A DNA stretch of 64,000 nt, from contig NZ_FNZN01000010.1 of assembly GCF_900109345.1 (NCBI RefSeq), positions 1 to 64,000 of the forward strand. Reading direction: 5' to 3'. This document shows positions 34,010 through 42,968 of the stretch, piece after piece. How positions within the stretch are numbered: the stretch's first letter is position 1; the number at the start of each line of letters is the position of its first letter. Source of the stretch: Maribacter orientalis (GTDB lineage: Bacteria > Bacteroidota > Bacteroidia > Flavobacteriales > Flavobacteriaceae). Under the pieces are notes generated by a model. That model ran no database searches, was not told where the DNA came from, and was given only the letters and a program-made list of their open reading frames with translations. The position numbers and the translations under genes were made by a program.

Positions 34010-35266
34010 TTATAAACTAAATGCTTTTTTAATCTTGTCTACCATATCCAACTTTTCCCAAGTGAACAGTTCTACTTCGCGTTCTATACGACCATTGTAT
34101 GGAGATTCGAAAACTTTTGTAATGGTTACGGGTTCTTTACCCATGTGTCCGTAAGCAGCGGTCTCCAAATAAATTGGATTCCGTAGTTTCAAGCGCTCCT
34201 CAATAGCAAAAGGTCGCATATCGAACAACTGAGCTACTTTTTTGGCAATATCACCATCACTCAACGTTACTTTTGAAGTTCCATAGGTATCAACAAAAAT
34301 AGAGGTCGGCTCTACTACCCCAATTGCGTAACTCACTTGTACTAAAATTTCATCAGCAACACCGGCAGCAACTAAATTCTTTGCAGCATGCCTTGCAGCA
34401 TACGCAGCACTGCGGTCTACCTTACTTGGGTCTTTACCACTAAAAGCTCCACCACCATGTGCTCCTTTTCCTCCATAAGTATCAACGATAATCTTACGAC
34501 CAGTTAAACCAGTATCGCCATGAGGGCCACCAATTACAAACTTACCTGTTGGATTAATATGATATTTGATTTGATCATCAAACAACTTTTGAGTTTCCTT
34601 AGGTAATTGTGCTTTTACTCTTGGGATAAGAATAGAAATAATGTCTGACTTAATTTTAGCCAGCATTTTCTCATCGTCTTTATCAAAAGGATCATGCTGA
34701 GTCGAAACAACAATTGTATCGATACGTTGTGGTTCGTTGGTATCGGAATATTCAATAGTCACCTGTGACTTAGCATCAGGTCTTAAATAGGTGATTTCTT
34801 TATTTTCCCTTCTAATTTCCGCCAATGTGTGCAGAATTTTGTGGGAAATATCCAAGGCCAAAGGCATATAGTTTTCGGTTTCGCTTGTAGCATATCCGAA
34901 CATCATACCTTGATCACCAGCACCCTGCTCTTCTTTTGAGCCACGATCAACACCTTGGTTGATGTCTTGAGACTGCTCATGAATCAATGAGATAACACCA
35001 CAAGAATCGCCGCTAAACTGATATTCTCCTTTCGTATACCCAATTTTATTGATTACCTCACGGGCAATATTTTGAACGTCCAAATAGGTGTCACTCTTCA
35101 CTTCCCCAGCCAATACTACTTGACCCGTAGTCACCAAGGTTTCGCAAGCAACTTTACTTTCTGGATCAAATGCCAGAAAATTATCTAATAACGCATCACT
35201 GATTTGATCCGCAACTTTGTCCGGATGTCCTTCACTAACAGATTCTGATGTAAATAAATAAGCCAT
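34010..35266 (-). CDS. metK: S-adenosylmethionine synthase
   Basis: A 418-residue enzyme that makes SAM from methionine and ATP. It has [21 protein letters not shown] at the N-terminus, [33 protein letters not shown] and [19 protein letters not shown], all hallmark MetK segments. It is longer than E. coli MetK (384) by scattered inserts, as usual in Bacteroidota. It stands alone on the minus strand. A SAM-II-like RNA at 35350-35429 lies 84 bases upstream, so the product probably represses its own synthesis. Confidence 0.97.
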   Translation of the reverse strand: MAYLFTSESVSEGHPDKVADQISDALLDNFLAFDPESKVACETLVTTGQVVLAGEVKSDTYLDVQNIAREVINKIGYTKGEYQFSGDSCGVISLIHEQSQDINQGVDRGSKEEQGAGDQGMMFGYATSETENYMPLALDISHKILHTLAEIRRENKEITYLRPDAKSQVTIEYSDTNEPQRIDTIVVSTQHDPFDKDDEKMLAKIKSDIISILIPRVKAQLPKETQKLFDDQIKYHINPTGKFVIGGPHGDTGLTGRKIIVDTYGGKGAHGGGAFSGKDPSKVDRSAAYAARHAAKNLVAAGVADEILVQVSYAIGVVEPTSIFVDTYGTSKVTLSDGDIAKKVAQLFDMRPFAIEERLKLRNPIYLETAAYGHMGKEPVTITKVFESPYNGRIEREVELFTWEKLDMVDKIKKAFSL

Positions 35267-35349
35267 TACAATTTTTTTTAACAGTAATGGATTTGGTGAT
35301 TTTCAGGGAGAAGTTTACGAATCTCGAAATGAGAATCCAAATAAAATTT

Positions 35350-35429
35350 GGATTAAACTGCTTTAGCATTTTTACCCTTAAAACTAGCTTAAGGCCCCGA
35401 GGTTGCAATCAGACAAATCCTTCCTCTTT
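35350..35429 (-). promoter_or_regulatory. Candidate SAM-II-type riboswitch upstream of metK
   Basis: Minus strand: AAAGAGG, a loop with GGATTTGTCTGATTGCAA, then CCTC closes P1 (GAGG/CCTC). A perfect side hairpin CCTTAA...TTAAGG follows, then AAAATGCTAAAGC and AATCC. The terminal AATCC is complementary to GGATT in the P1 loop, giving the pseudoknot. ATTGCAA and GCTAAA at these places match what I remember of the SAM-II aptamer, here enlarged by the side hairpin. Just downstream AATCCAAA...TTTGGATT forms a hairpin that would compete with the pseudoknot for AATCC, a plausible switch. Confidence 0.6.
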
Positions 35430-35618
35430 AATAACGACTCAAAAGTATGAAAATTGTTTGTATAAAAACCTAAAGAATAGTATTTATACTAATATTGACA
35501 TAACTTTAGGTGTGTTTATTTATAGCTGCATTTCATCTACTATTTTTCTTAATGCTTAATTTACTTTGTATCTTGTGCGTTATAATTTTCATTAATCTAA
35601 CCGTTAAATAGACTCAAA

Positions 35619-36233
35619 ATGCATATTGCCGTGGCTGGAAATATTGGTGCAGGTAAAACAACCCTAACCAGATTACTTTCAAAACATTATAAGTGGGAAG
35701 CGCATTTTGAGGATGTTGTTGAGAATCCATATCTAGATGATTTTTATAATCAAATGGAACGATGGAGTTTTAATCTTCAAATCTACTTCTTGAACAGTAG
35801 GTACCGTCAAATATTACAGATCAAAGAAAGTGGTAAGGATGTTATACAGGATAGAACAATTTATGAGGATGCGCATATTTTCGCTCCTAACCTTCACGCT
35901 ATGGGACTAATGACCAATCGTGACTTCCAAAACTATTCTAGTTTATTCGACCTTATGGAAAGTTTAGTTGAACCGCCAGATCTTCTTATTTATTTAAGAA
36001 GTTCTATACCGAACCTAGTGAAACAAATTCACAAGCGTGGGCGTGAATATGAAAACACTATTTCCATTGACTACCTAAGCCGATTGAATGAACGCTATGA
36101 GGCATGGGTTCACGGTTACCAAAAAGGAAACTTGCTTATCATCGATGTTGATGATTTGGATTTCGTTGACAACCCTGAAGATTTAGGAACTATCCTCAAC
36201 AAAATAGACGCTGAAATTAACGGTTTGTTTTAA
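35619..36233 (+). CDS. Deoxynucleoside kinase
   Basis: A 204-residue salvage kinase of the dNK/dGK-dAK family. P-loop AVAGNIGAGKTTLTRLL is at residues 3-19, the DRx motif is in VIQDRTIYEDAHIF, and the arginine-rich lid is IHKRGREYENTISIDYL. It phosphorylates deoxynucleosides; which base cannot be told. It lies 26 bases before pabB on the same strand, probably in one transcript, without an obvious functional link. Confidence 0.92.
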   Translation: MHIAVAGNIGAGKTTLTRLLSKHYKWEAHFEDVVENPYLDDFYNQMERWSFNLQIYFLNSRYRQILQIKESGKDVIQDRTIYEDAHIFAPNLHAMGLMTNRDFQNYSSLFDLMESLVEPPDLLIYLRSSIPNLVKQIHKRGREYENTISIDYLSRLNERYEAWVHGYQKGNLLIIDVDDLDFVDNPEDLGTILNKIDAEINGLF

Positions 36234-36259
36234 ACTTCTCTCCTCTAAGCTCAATTTCA

Positions 36260-37234
36260 TTGAAAGATTTTGAAAAGAACGTTACCGACTTTCTTCACGA
36301 CGAACAACCATTTTTATTCATAATAGACTTCAATAAGTCTAAAAAACTGGTGTATTCATTTGAAGAAGCAGCCGAACAAAACATCTATTTTAATATTAAA
36401 GGAAAAGGCAACGATAATCACCTAGTTTCCAAACCACAAGACAAGAGGCCAATAGACTTACACCCTGAGCCAATATCAAAAGAAATTTATCAAAAAGCTT
36501 TTAACGAGGTTAAAAAGGAATTGAATACAGGCAATAGCTTTTTATTAAATCTTACGTTTCCAACTATATTAAATACACCAGCAAATTTAAAAGAGATTTA
36601 TCATAAAGCGTCAGCGCCTTATAAGCTTTTATACAAAGATAAATTTGTGCTTTTTTCACCAGAGTGCTACTTAAAAATTAAGAACGATACTATTTTCTCG
36701 TACCCCATGAAAGGGACTATAAATAGCGCTATACCGAACGCAAAAGAATTACTGCTTTCTAATAAAAAGGAATTATACGAACATAATACTATTGTAGACC
36801 TCATTAGAAACGATCTTTCTATGATTGCAAAAAAAGTAAAGGTCAATAAATATAGATATATTGAAAAAATAAAAAAAGGCAATCAAGAACTCCTGCAGAC
36901 AAGCACCGAGATACAAGGCGAACTGCCCAATAACTGGAAAGATAATTTTGCTAACTTACTACTAAAAACCTTACCGGCCGGATCTATAAGTGGAGCTCCA
37001 AAAAAGAAAACAATAGATATTATTGAGCGTGTAGAAATTATGCCACGCGGATTTTACACTGGTATTTTCGGAGTCTTCGATGGCAACCAAATGGATAGTG
37101 CAGTTAGTATTCGGTATATTGAACAAATTGACGGACAACTATATTACAAAAGTGGCGGCGGTATAACCCACTTAAGTAGTCTAGAAGAAGAATATCAGGA
37201 ACTATTAGAAAAGATATATGTACCCATTATTTGA
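36260..37234 (+). CDS. pabB: Aminodeoxychorismate synthase component I
   Basis: A 324-residue chorismate-using enzyme lacking the variable N-terminal domain of larger PabB/TrpE. FSYPMKGTI carries the PxKGT motif, followed by EHNTIVDLIRNDLSMIAKKV, GSISGAPKKKTIDIIE and GFYTGIFGVFDGNQMDSAVSIRYI. It forms 4-amino-4-deoxychorismate for folate. No ATG fits the N-terminus, and the frame opens with TTG at 36260. The stop codon overlaps pabC by 17 bases. The glutaminase PabA is not in the window. Confidence 0.9.
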   Translation: MKDFEKNVTDFLHDEQPFLFIIDFNKSKKLVYSFEEAAEQNIYFNIKGKGNDNHLVSKPQDKRPIDLHPEPISKEIYQKAFNEVKKELNTGNSFLLNLTFPTILNTPANLKEIYHKASAPYKLLYKDKFVLFSPECYLKIKNDTIFSYPMKGTINSAIPNAKELLLSNKKELYEHNTIVDLIRNDLSMIAKKVKVNKYRYIEKIKKGNQELLQTSTEIQGELPNNWKDNFANLLLKTLPAGSISGAPKKKTIDIIERVEIMPRGFYTGIFGVFDGNQMDSAVSIRYIEQIDGQLYYKSGGGITHLSSLEEEYQELLEKIYVPII

Positions 37235-37820
37235 ATCTGTATGTATTGCGAATGGTGAGATTCAAAATGGCACTTACCATGAGTCGAGGTTCAAATCGTC
37301 TTTTTATGCCCTTTTTGGTTTCGAAGCAAAATATTCTTTATTTGACAACCTAAATTTACCGCTGATTGACACATCTCTCAAATGTAAATTAAGAATCGAA
37401 TACAATGAAATTGGTGTAAAATGGACAGTTTCTGAATACGTCAACAAGATTCCCACAAGCCTATTGTTATTAAAAAATGATGAAATAGACTACCGATTAA
37501 AATATACTGACCGAAAACAATTAAACCACTCTTATCTACAAAAAGGAGATTTTGAGGATGTTTTAATAATTAAGAACGGATTCATTACCGATGCGACCTA
37601 CTCCAATATACTTTTTACTGATGGCCATAAAATAATAACACCTTCTACCTCCCTATTACAAGGTACTTGCAGAACAAGGCTTCTTACAGAAGAGATAATT
37701 ACAGAAGCCCCTATTAAAGCAGATTCTATTCACTTATTCGAAAGCTTTCAATTAATTAATGCGTTAAACGATTTTGATGAAAACAGGTGGATATCTATTC
37801 AAAATATTGCAAACGGATAG
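37218..37820 (+). CDS. pabC: Aminodeoxychorismate lyase, class IV aminotransferase fold
   Basis: A 200-residue protein, short for the fold-type IV family (usually 260-290). It has FESVCIANGEIQNGTYHESRF at the start and the PLP-site region DVLIIKNGFITDATYSNILF, then ITPSTSLLQGTCRTRLL. It should release pyruvate from aminodeoxychorismate to give p-aminobenzoate. The 17-base overlap with pabB and matching function make the assignment strong despite the reduced length. Confidence 0.85.
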   Translation: MYPLFESVCIANGEIQNGTYHESRFKSSFYALFGFEAKYSLFDNLNLPLIDTSLKCKLRIEYNEIGVKWTVSEYVNKIPTSLLLLKNDEIDYRLKYTDRKQLNHSYLQKGDFEDVLIIKNGFITDATYSNILFTDGHKIITPSTSLLQGTCRTRLLTEEIITEAPIKADSIHLFESFQLINALNDFDENRWISIQNIANG

Positions 37821-37823
37821 TTT

Positions 37824-38852
37824 TTAGATAAATCCATTTTCTTTAGCATGCGCTATCGCCTCCTCTGTTTTATTTACCATTAAAAAAGGAATATCCTTGA
37901 AGTCTACAAATAGATTTTCAATCCTTTTCATACGTTTTGAATGGTTTACGCTACGCAGGTATATTGCTTTTATCCTTCCTGGAAACAAGCTGGAAATTTC
38001 TTGATAAATATCTCCATCTTTTTCTCCACTATCACCGATTAGTATAAATGGCAAATTTGGATACGCATTTAGTAGATTACTGATTTCTCTTTGCTTTTGC
38101 GGTTTTTCATCATTCTTTTTACGCATTCTAAAACTGGCCATACTTCGCAATAGTATAGGGCCTTTAGGAAAGTTATTCGTTTTTAAAAAGAGTTCAAGAT
38201 ATCGGTATAAATTCCAAGGGCTATGACTCACATAAAATAAAGGGTTTGCTTCACTTCCTGTTTTCCCATTATGGAGTTTCATGTAAAAGTCCGAAGCCCC
38301 TTCAAGTTGTCTGCGTTTGGTGGCCCGCTTAAACATGGTATTAATGATTACCTTCCATTTCAATGAAGAAACTACTCCAGTGTGCAAAATGGTATCGTCT
38401 ATATCGCTAATGACTCCGAATTTAGCATGCTCACTGGGAATTAGCATTTCACCTGGAAATCGATTTTGTAATACTATCTCCCTTTTTAAATTCGTATCAT
38501 TGAATGATAGTTCAAAGTTCAGCCAACCTTCATCATTCGCCAAGTTTTGAAGTCCCTCAATATTTTTATCAATTAAGTAATACCCATCATCATCAGTAGT
38601 CCCTTCTACCGTTTCACCGTTTGCAAAAGTAATTTTAAGAGCTGTATTTCTAACTTCATCCGTTTCAAACCGCTTCCAAGTATTCCCCATCAAATTGAAA
38701 ATACCTTTTCGGTCTAAATCTATATTTTCATCCTCAATAGCGCGACCACGTACATACAGCCGGCTTGCACTGCCGTATGACTGAAAGTTGATAATTTGAA
38801 GTTTGTCTTTCTTAAAAATACCCATGGCGTTAAAATTACGGTCTTTCGACAA
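37824..38852 (-). CDS. App1-like phosphatase domain protein (DUF2183)
   Basis: The 342-residue protein carries the DUF2183/App1 catalytic domain in its second half: FGVISDIDDTILHTG (a DxDxT haloacid-dehalogenase nucleophile motif), NPLFYVSHSPWNLYRYLELF, and FILIGDSGEKDGDIY. The yeast homologue dephosphorylates phosphatidic acid. Residues about 1-140 form a beta-rich region typical of bacterial members. No signal peptide is seen. Convergent with pabC, 4 bases apart. Confidence 0.85.
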   Translation of the reverse strand: MSKDRNFNAMGIFKKDKLQIINFQSYGSASRLYVRGRAIEDENIDLDRKGIFNLMGNTWKRFETDEVRNTALKITFANGETVEGTTDDDGYYLIDKNIEGLQNLANDEGWLNFELSFNDTNLKREIVLQNRFPGEMLIPSEHAKFGVISDIDDTILHTGVVSSLKWKVIINTMFKRATKRRQLEGASDFYMKLHNGKTGSEANPLFYVSHSPWNLYRYLELFLKTNNFPKGPILLRSMASFRMRKKNDEKPQKQREISNLLNAYPNLPFILIGDSGEKDGDIYQEISSLFPGRIKAIYLRSVNHSKRMKRIENLFVDFKDIPFLMVNKTEEAIAHAKENGFI

Positions 38853-39062
38853 CCTTTAAAATTTTTATTTGAACAAATACCACTTTTAAATCACTAGATA
38901 AACCGATTAGTATAGTACTAATAAAACTTAAAAGACATTTCCCTCAGTGAAAACCACCATTGACTCATTGCCAGTTTCACAACCTCTTTCTATAGAATAG
39001 CTTTATGAAAGAAAAAAGAATAATAACCCAACTTGTTTTTAACAAGTCTAAATTTCTAAATT

Positions 39063-39767
39063 ATGGAACCAAAAAAAAATCCACAGCAAGATCTCAACAA
39101 AAAAAGTAGTTTGTATTTCGTATTCGGACTACTACTAGTATTGGCCATGGTATTTGTAGCCTTAGAATGGAAAACGTACGATAATGTTTATGACTTTGAC
39201 ATCGGCCTTAATAAGGTAGATAAAACTATTATCGAAGAAGCTCCCATTTTTGAGTTAGAAATAATTCAACCACCAAAACCTCCAATTTTGCCAACAGAGA
39301 TAGAAATAGTCGAAGATAACGACCCAATTGTAGAAACAATAATAGAAACAACCGAAGCCACTACAGACACTGAAATCTTAGAAGCCTCAAACATTGAAGT
39401 TATTGATATACCTGATGATCTAGAAGTGATTTGGACTACCATAGAAGAGGTTCCTATTTTTCCTGGGTGTGAAAATGAAAAGGACAAGAGAGCTTGTTTT
39501 AATGACATGATGCAAAAGCATATTCGAACAAATTTCAGGTACCCAGAATTAGCTCAAGAAATGGGACAACAAGGTAGGGTGAATACGCAATTCATGATTA
39601 ACAAAGACGGAAGCATCGGTACGATTAAAAAAAGAGGTCCTCATGAGTTATTAGAAAGTGAGGCTGTTAGAATTCTCTCAAAACTACCAAAAATGACTCC
39701 TGGTAAACAACGAGGCACCGCCGTAAAAGTATCATTTAGCATTCCTATCACTTTTAAATTACAATAA
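39063..39767 (+). CDS. Energy transducer TonB
   Basis: A 234-residue inner-membrane protein. One membrane anchor is at residues 17-37 (LYFVFGLLLVLAMVFVAL). A proline/acidic periplasmic linker follows (PPKPPILP, many Glu/Thr). The C-terminal TonB domain is at about 140-234 with IFPGCENEKDKRACF and YPELAQEMGQQGRVNTQFMI. It transmits proton-motive force to outer-membrane TonB-dependent receptors. No ExbB/ExbD lies nearby; this single-gene arrangement is common in Bacteroidota. Confidence 0.93.
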   Translation: MEPKKNPQQDLNKKSSLYFVFGLLLVLAMVFVALEWKTYDNVYDFDIGLNKVDKTIIEEAPIFELEIIQPPKPPILPTEIEIVEDNDPIVETIIETTEATTDTEILEASNIEVIDIPDDLEVIWTTIEEVPIFPGCENEKDKRACFNDMMQKHIRTNFRYPELAQEMGQQGRVNTQFMINKDGSIGTIKKRGPHELLESEAVRILSKLPKMTPGKQRGTAVKVSFSIPITFKLQ

Positions 39768-39777
39768 GTTAAAGCAT

Positions 39778-39812
39778 AAAAAAACCATCAGCTGAATGCT
39801 GATGGTTTTTTT
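39778..39812. terminator. Bidirectional rho-independent terminator
   Basis: Seven A, stem CCATCAGC, loop TGAAT, GCTGATGG, seven T. It lies between the convergent tonB and pyrophosphatase genes and serves both. Confidence 0.93.
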
Positions 39813-39829
39813 AAAAATTTAATAGCCAC

Positions 39830-42253
39830 CTATTTATTAATTTCTACTTTTTCTATAGTCACCTCTGTTGCAGTTCCTTTTTTATCAAGGTTCACATTTT
39901 CAAAGGCTTTTAATTGAGATTCAACCTCTGCCTTAGTTCCGTTGTAAGTTTTCACTTCAGTGACCGTTTCACCATTAACTATAGTAGAATATGTTACGGT
40001 AGCTTCTGCCAAATCGTTATTTTCTACATTTAAATCAACAGTAATCTCTTTTGTATTAGTATTTACAGCTACACCTTCTTCAGCATGTCCGCCCAATATT
40101 GGAGCGATTACCAACCCAATTAAACAAGTTAATTTAATTAAGATGTTCATTGAAGGACCTGATGTATCTTTAAAAGGATCACCAACAGTATCACCAGTTA
40201 CTGCAGCTTTATGAGCTTCAGAACCTTTATAAGTCATTTCACCATTAATCTCAACACCTGCTTCAAAAGATTTCTTAGCGTTGTCCCAGGCACCTCCAGC
40301 GTTATTCTGGAATATAGCCCATAATACACCTGAAACAGTAACACCAGCCATGTAACCACCTAACATCTCAGCGATAGCCAATTTATTCATTCCAAATAAC
40401 AATGGTGCGAAAGCAATCAATAACGGGAACCCAATAGTCAATAGACCTGGCAACATCATTTCTCTAAGAGAAGCTTGCGTTGAAATAGCAACACATTTAT
40501 CATATTCTGGCTTACCAGTACCTTCCATTATACCAGGAATTTCTTTAAACTGACGTCTAACTTCCTGAACCATTTCCATTGCAGCTTTACCAACAGCATT
40601 CATGGCTAAAGCAGAAAATACTACTGGCACCATACCACCAACGAATAACATCGCCAATACCGGAGCTTTAAATATATTAATACCATCAATACCAGTGAAT
40701 GTTACATAAGCAGCAAACAATGCCAAAGAAGTCAATGCTGCAGAAGCAATTGCAAAACCTTTGCCAGTTGCAGCCGTAGTATTACCTACAGAATCTAAAA
40801 TATCTGTTCTTTCTCTTACAATAGGTTCTTGCTCACTCATTTCTGCAATACCACCAGCGTTATCGGATATTGGTCCGAATGCATCAATAGCCAATTGCAT
40901 AGCAGTAGTTGCCATCATTGCTGATGCCGCCAACGCCACACCATAAAAACCTGCAAATGCGTAAGACGACCAAATAGCAGCCGCAAATAACAATACAGAT
41001 GGGAAAGTAGAAATCATACCTGTCGCCAAACCTGCAATTATATTCGTACCAGCTCCTGTAGAAGATTGTTGTACAATTTTTAAAATAGGAGCTTTTCCTA
41101 ATCCTGTGTAATATTCAGTTACAGAAGAAATAACGGCTCCCACTACTAAACCAACCAAAGTGGCATAAAATACACGCATTGAAGATATTTCTAATATACC
41201 TTCACCGAAGAATTCCATTTGCATAGTTTCTGGCAGCATCCAAGTCACCAATCCAAAACAAGAAATAGCAACAAGAACAATTGATGTCCAGTTACCAATA
41301 TTCAACGCACCCATAACTTGGGCTTCTTTAGCATCGTTACTTTTTATTTTCACCAACATGGTACCGATAATTGATATAATGATACCTGCACCGGCAATTG
41401 CCATTGGCAATAAAATAGGACCAATACCCCCGAAGGCATCAGAAATACTACCACCCATATCCTTTATTACATAATTGCCCAAAACCATAGCAGCTAAAAC
41501 CGTAGCAACATATGACCCGAACAAATCTGCTCCCATACCTGCAACATCACCTACGTTGTCACCAACGTTATCTGCGATAGTAGCTGGATTACGAGGATCA
41601 TCTTCTGGTATACCCGCTTCAACTTTTCCTACCAAATCCGCACCTACATCAGCAGCTTTCGTATAAATACCACCACCTACTCGTGCAAACAATGCAATAG
41701 ATTCAGCACCTAATGAAAAACCTGCAAGAGTTTCAAGTACAATAGTCATATCCATAGTAGTAGTCCAAACACCTCCCATAAAAAATTGGAAGAATAGAAT
41801 GAAAAATATGGTAAGACCAAGAACTGCTAAACCTGCAACGCCCAGACCCATAACGGTTCCACCACCAAATGAAATTTTCAATGCATTAGGCAAACTTGTA
41901 CGGGCGGCTTGTGTAGTACGAACATTCGTTTTAGTAGCGATTTTCATACCTATGTTTCCAGCAAAGGCTGAAAAAATAGCTCCAAAAATGAACGCTACTA
42001 CAATTAACCAATGTGTTGTTGGTACTACAAATGAAACTATAGTAAGTAAAATACTTACTATTACTACGAATATGGACAAAAGCTTATATTCTGCACTCAA
42101 GAAAGCTAATGCGCCTTCATAAATGTAATCTGATATTTCTTTCATTTTTCCATCTCCGGCATCTTGTTTCATTACCCAAGACCTCTTGATACCCATATAA
42201 ATTAGGCCTAAAATAGCCATTACTATTGGCATATAAATCATTAGTGACTCCAT
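39830..42253 (-). CDS. hppA: Membrane-bound ion-pumping pyrophosphatase
   Basis: An 807-residue, about 16-helix pump that couples pyrophosphate hydrolysis to Na+ and/or H+ export. The substrate site is [56 protein letters not shown] shows A-x-x-T at the position that marks the K+-dependent subfamily, which includes the Na+ pumps. Residues about 725-807 are a hydrophilic beta-rich tail ([14 protein letters not shown]...[10 protein letters not shown]) beyond the usual C-terminus. The soluble pyrophosphatase gene lies immediately upstream. Confidence 0.95.
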   Translation of the reverse strand: MESLMIYMPIVMAILGLIYMGIKRSWVMKQDAGDGKMKEISDYIYEGALAFLSAEYKLLSIFVVIVSILLTIVSFVVPTTHWLIVVAFIFGAIFSAFAGNIGMKIATKTNVRTTQAARTSLPNALKISFGGGTVMGLGVAGLAVLGLTIFFILFFQFFMGGVWTTTMDMTIVLETLAGFSLGAESIALFARVGGGIYTKAADVGADLVGKVEAGIPEDDPRNPATIADNVGDNVGDVAGMGADLFGSYVATVLAAMVLGNYVIKDMGGSISDAFGGIGPILLPMAIAGAGIIISIIGTMLVKIKSNDAKEAQVMGALNIGNWTSIVLVAISCFGLVTWMLPETMQMEFFGEGILEISSMRVFYATLVGLVVGAVISSVTEYYTGLGKAPILKIVQQSSTGAGTNIIAGLATGMISTFPSVLLFAAAIWSSYAFAGFYGVALAASAMMATTAMQLAIDAFGPISDNAGGIAEMSEQEPIVRERTDILDSVGNTTAATGKGFAIASAALTSLALFAAYVTFTGIDGINIFKAPVLAMLFVGGMVPVVFSALAMNAVGKAAMEMVQEVRRQFKEIPGIMEGTGKPEYDKCVAISTQASLREMMLPGLLTIGFPLLIAFAPLLFGMNKLAIAEMLGGYMAGVTVSGVLWAIFQNNAGGAWDNAKKSFEAGVEINGEMTYKGSEAHKAAVTGDTVGDPFKDTSGPSMNILIKLTCLIGLVIAPILGGHAEEGVAVNTNTKEITVDLNVENNDLAEATVTYSTIVNGETVTEVKTYNGTKAEVESQLKAFENVNLDKKGTATEVTIEKVEINK

Positions 42254-42315
42254 TTAATCTGTTGTTTGTTTAGTTATAAAATTAGCGCGGCTAAAGTAGT
42301 AAATTAGAATAGAAT

Positions 42316-42350
42316 AAAAAAAGCCACTTTTTAATACAAAAAGTGGCTTT
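42316..42350. terminator. Rho-independent terminator after ppa
   Basis: On the minus strand GCCACTTTTT pairs with AAAAAGTGGC and is followed by T7, 19 bases after the ppa stop. It separates ppa from hppA, so the two pyrophosphatase genes are probably separate transcripts. Confidence 0.88.
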
Positions 42351-42368
42351 AATATTAATTGAAATTAT

Positions 42369-42896
42369 TTAAATCACAAAAGTACGCTTTGCTTTATGCT
42401 CACTTTCGTTATATCTCTTCACACATTGGTGGTATATTTCTATCGCTTCTTTAGCATCTCCCCAACCGCCAGTATCTACTTTTTTCTCTTCTAAATCTTT
42501 ATATACTTGAAAGAAATGTTCAATTTCTTTCAATCTATGCGGATTTAAATCACTGATATCATTGTTGTTACTCCAAATTGGGTCAGAAACAGGCACACAG
42601 ATAATTTTCTCATCTGGCCCTTTTTCATCGGTCATATGAAACACACCTATTGGCTTCACTTCCATCACTGTCATTGGGTAGGTTGGTTCCGTTCCCATTA
42701 CCAAAACGTCAAGTGGATCCTTATCTAAGGCCAAAGTTTCTGGAACAAACCCATAATCACCAGGGTACATCATGGAAGAAAAAAGCATTCGATCAAATCG
42801 TATTTTATGTAATGCAAAATCGTATTCGTATTTATTTCTACTTCCTTTCGGAATCTCTATTAACACATCAAAGGTCAATCCTTTAGCTGCTGCCAT
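42369..42896 (-). CDS. ppa: Soluble inorganic pyrophosphatase
   Basis: A 175-residue family I pyrophosphatase. EIPKGSRNKYEYD, MMYPGDYGFVPETLALDKDPLDVLVMG (with the metal-binding D-x-D-P-x-D) and ICVPVSDP are the signature blocks. It hydrolyses cytosolic pyrophosphate to drive biosynthesis. It is adjacent to the membrane pyrophosphatase, which uses the same substrate for ion pumping, so the cell must balance the two. Confidence 0.95.
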   Translation of the reverse strand: MAAAKGLTFDVLIEIPKGSRNKYEYDFALHKIRFDRMLFSSMMYPGDYGFVPETLALDKDPLDVLVMGTEPTYPMTVMEVKPIGVFHMTDEKGPDEKIICVPVSDPIWSNNNDISDLNPHRLKEIEHFFQVYKDLEEKKVDTGGWGDAKEAIEIYHQCVKRYNESEHKAKRTFVI

Positions 42897-42968
42897 ATTT
42901 TAAGTTGTTTAATTTATAGTTGTCTATGAAACGGTACTTCTTTGTTATAATTGTAAAAAGTAAATGAA

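Noticed and set aside
35287-35559. 90-residue plus-strand frame upstream of metK
   Set aside because: It runs antisense through the predicted SAM-II-like element and has no recognisable protein features.
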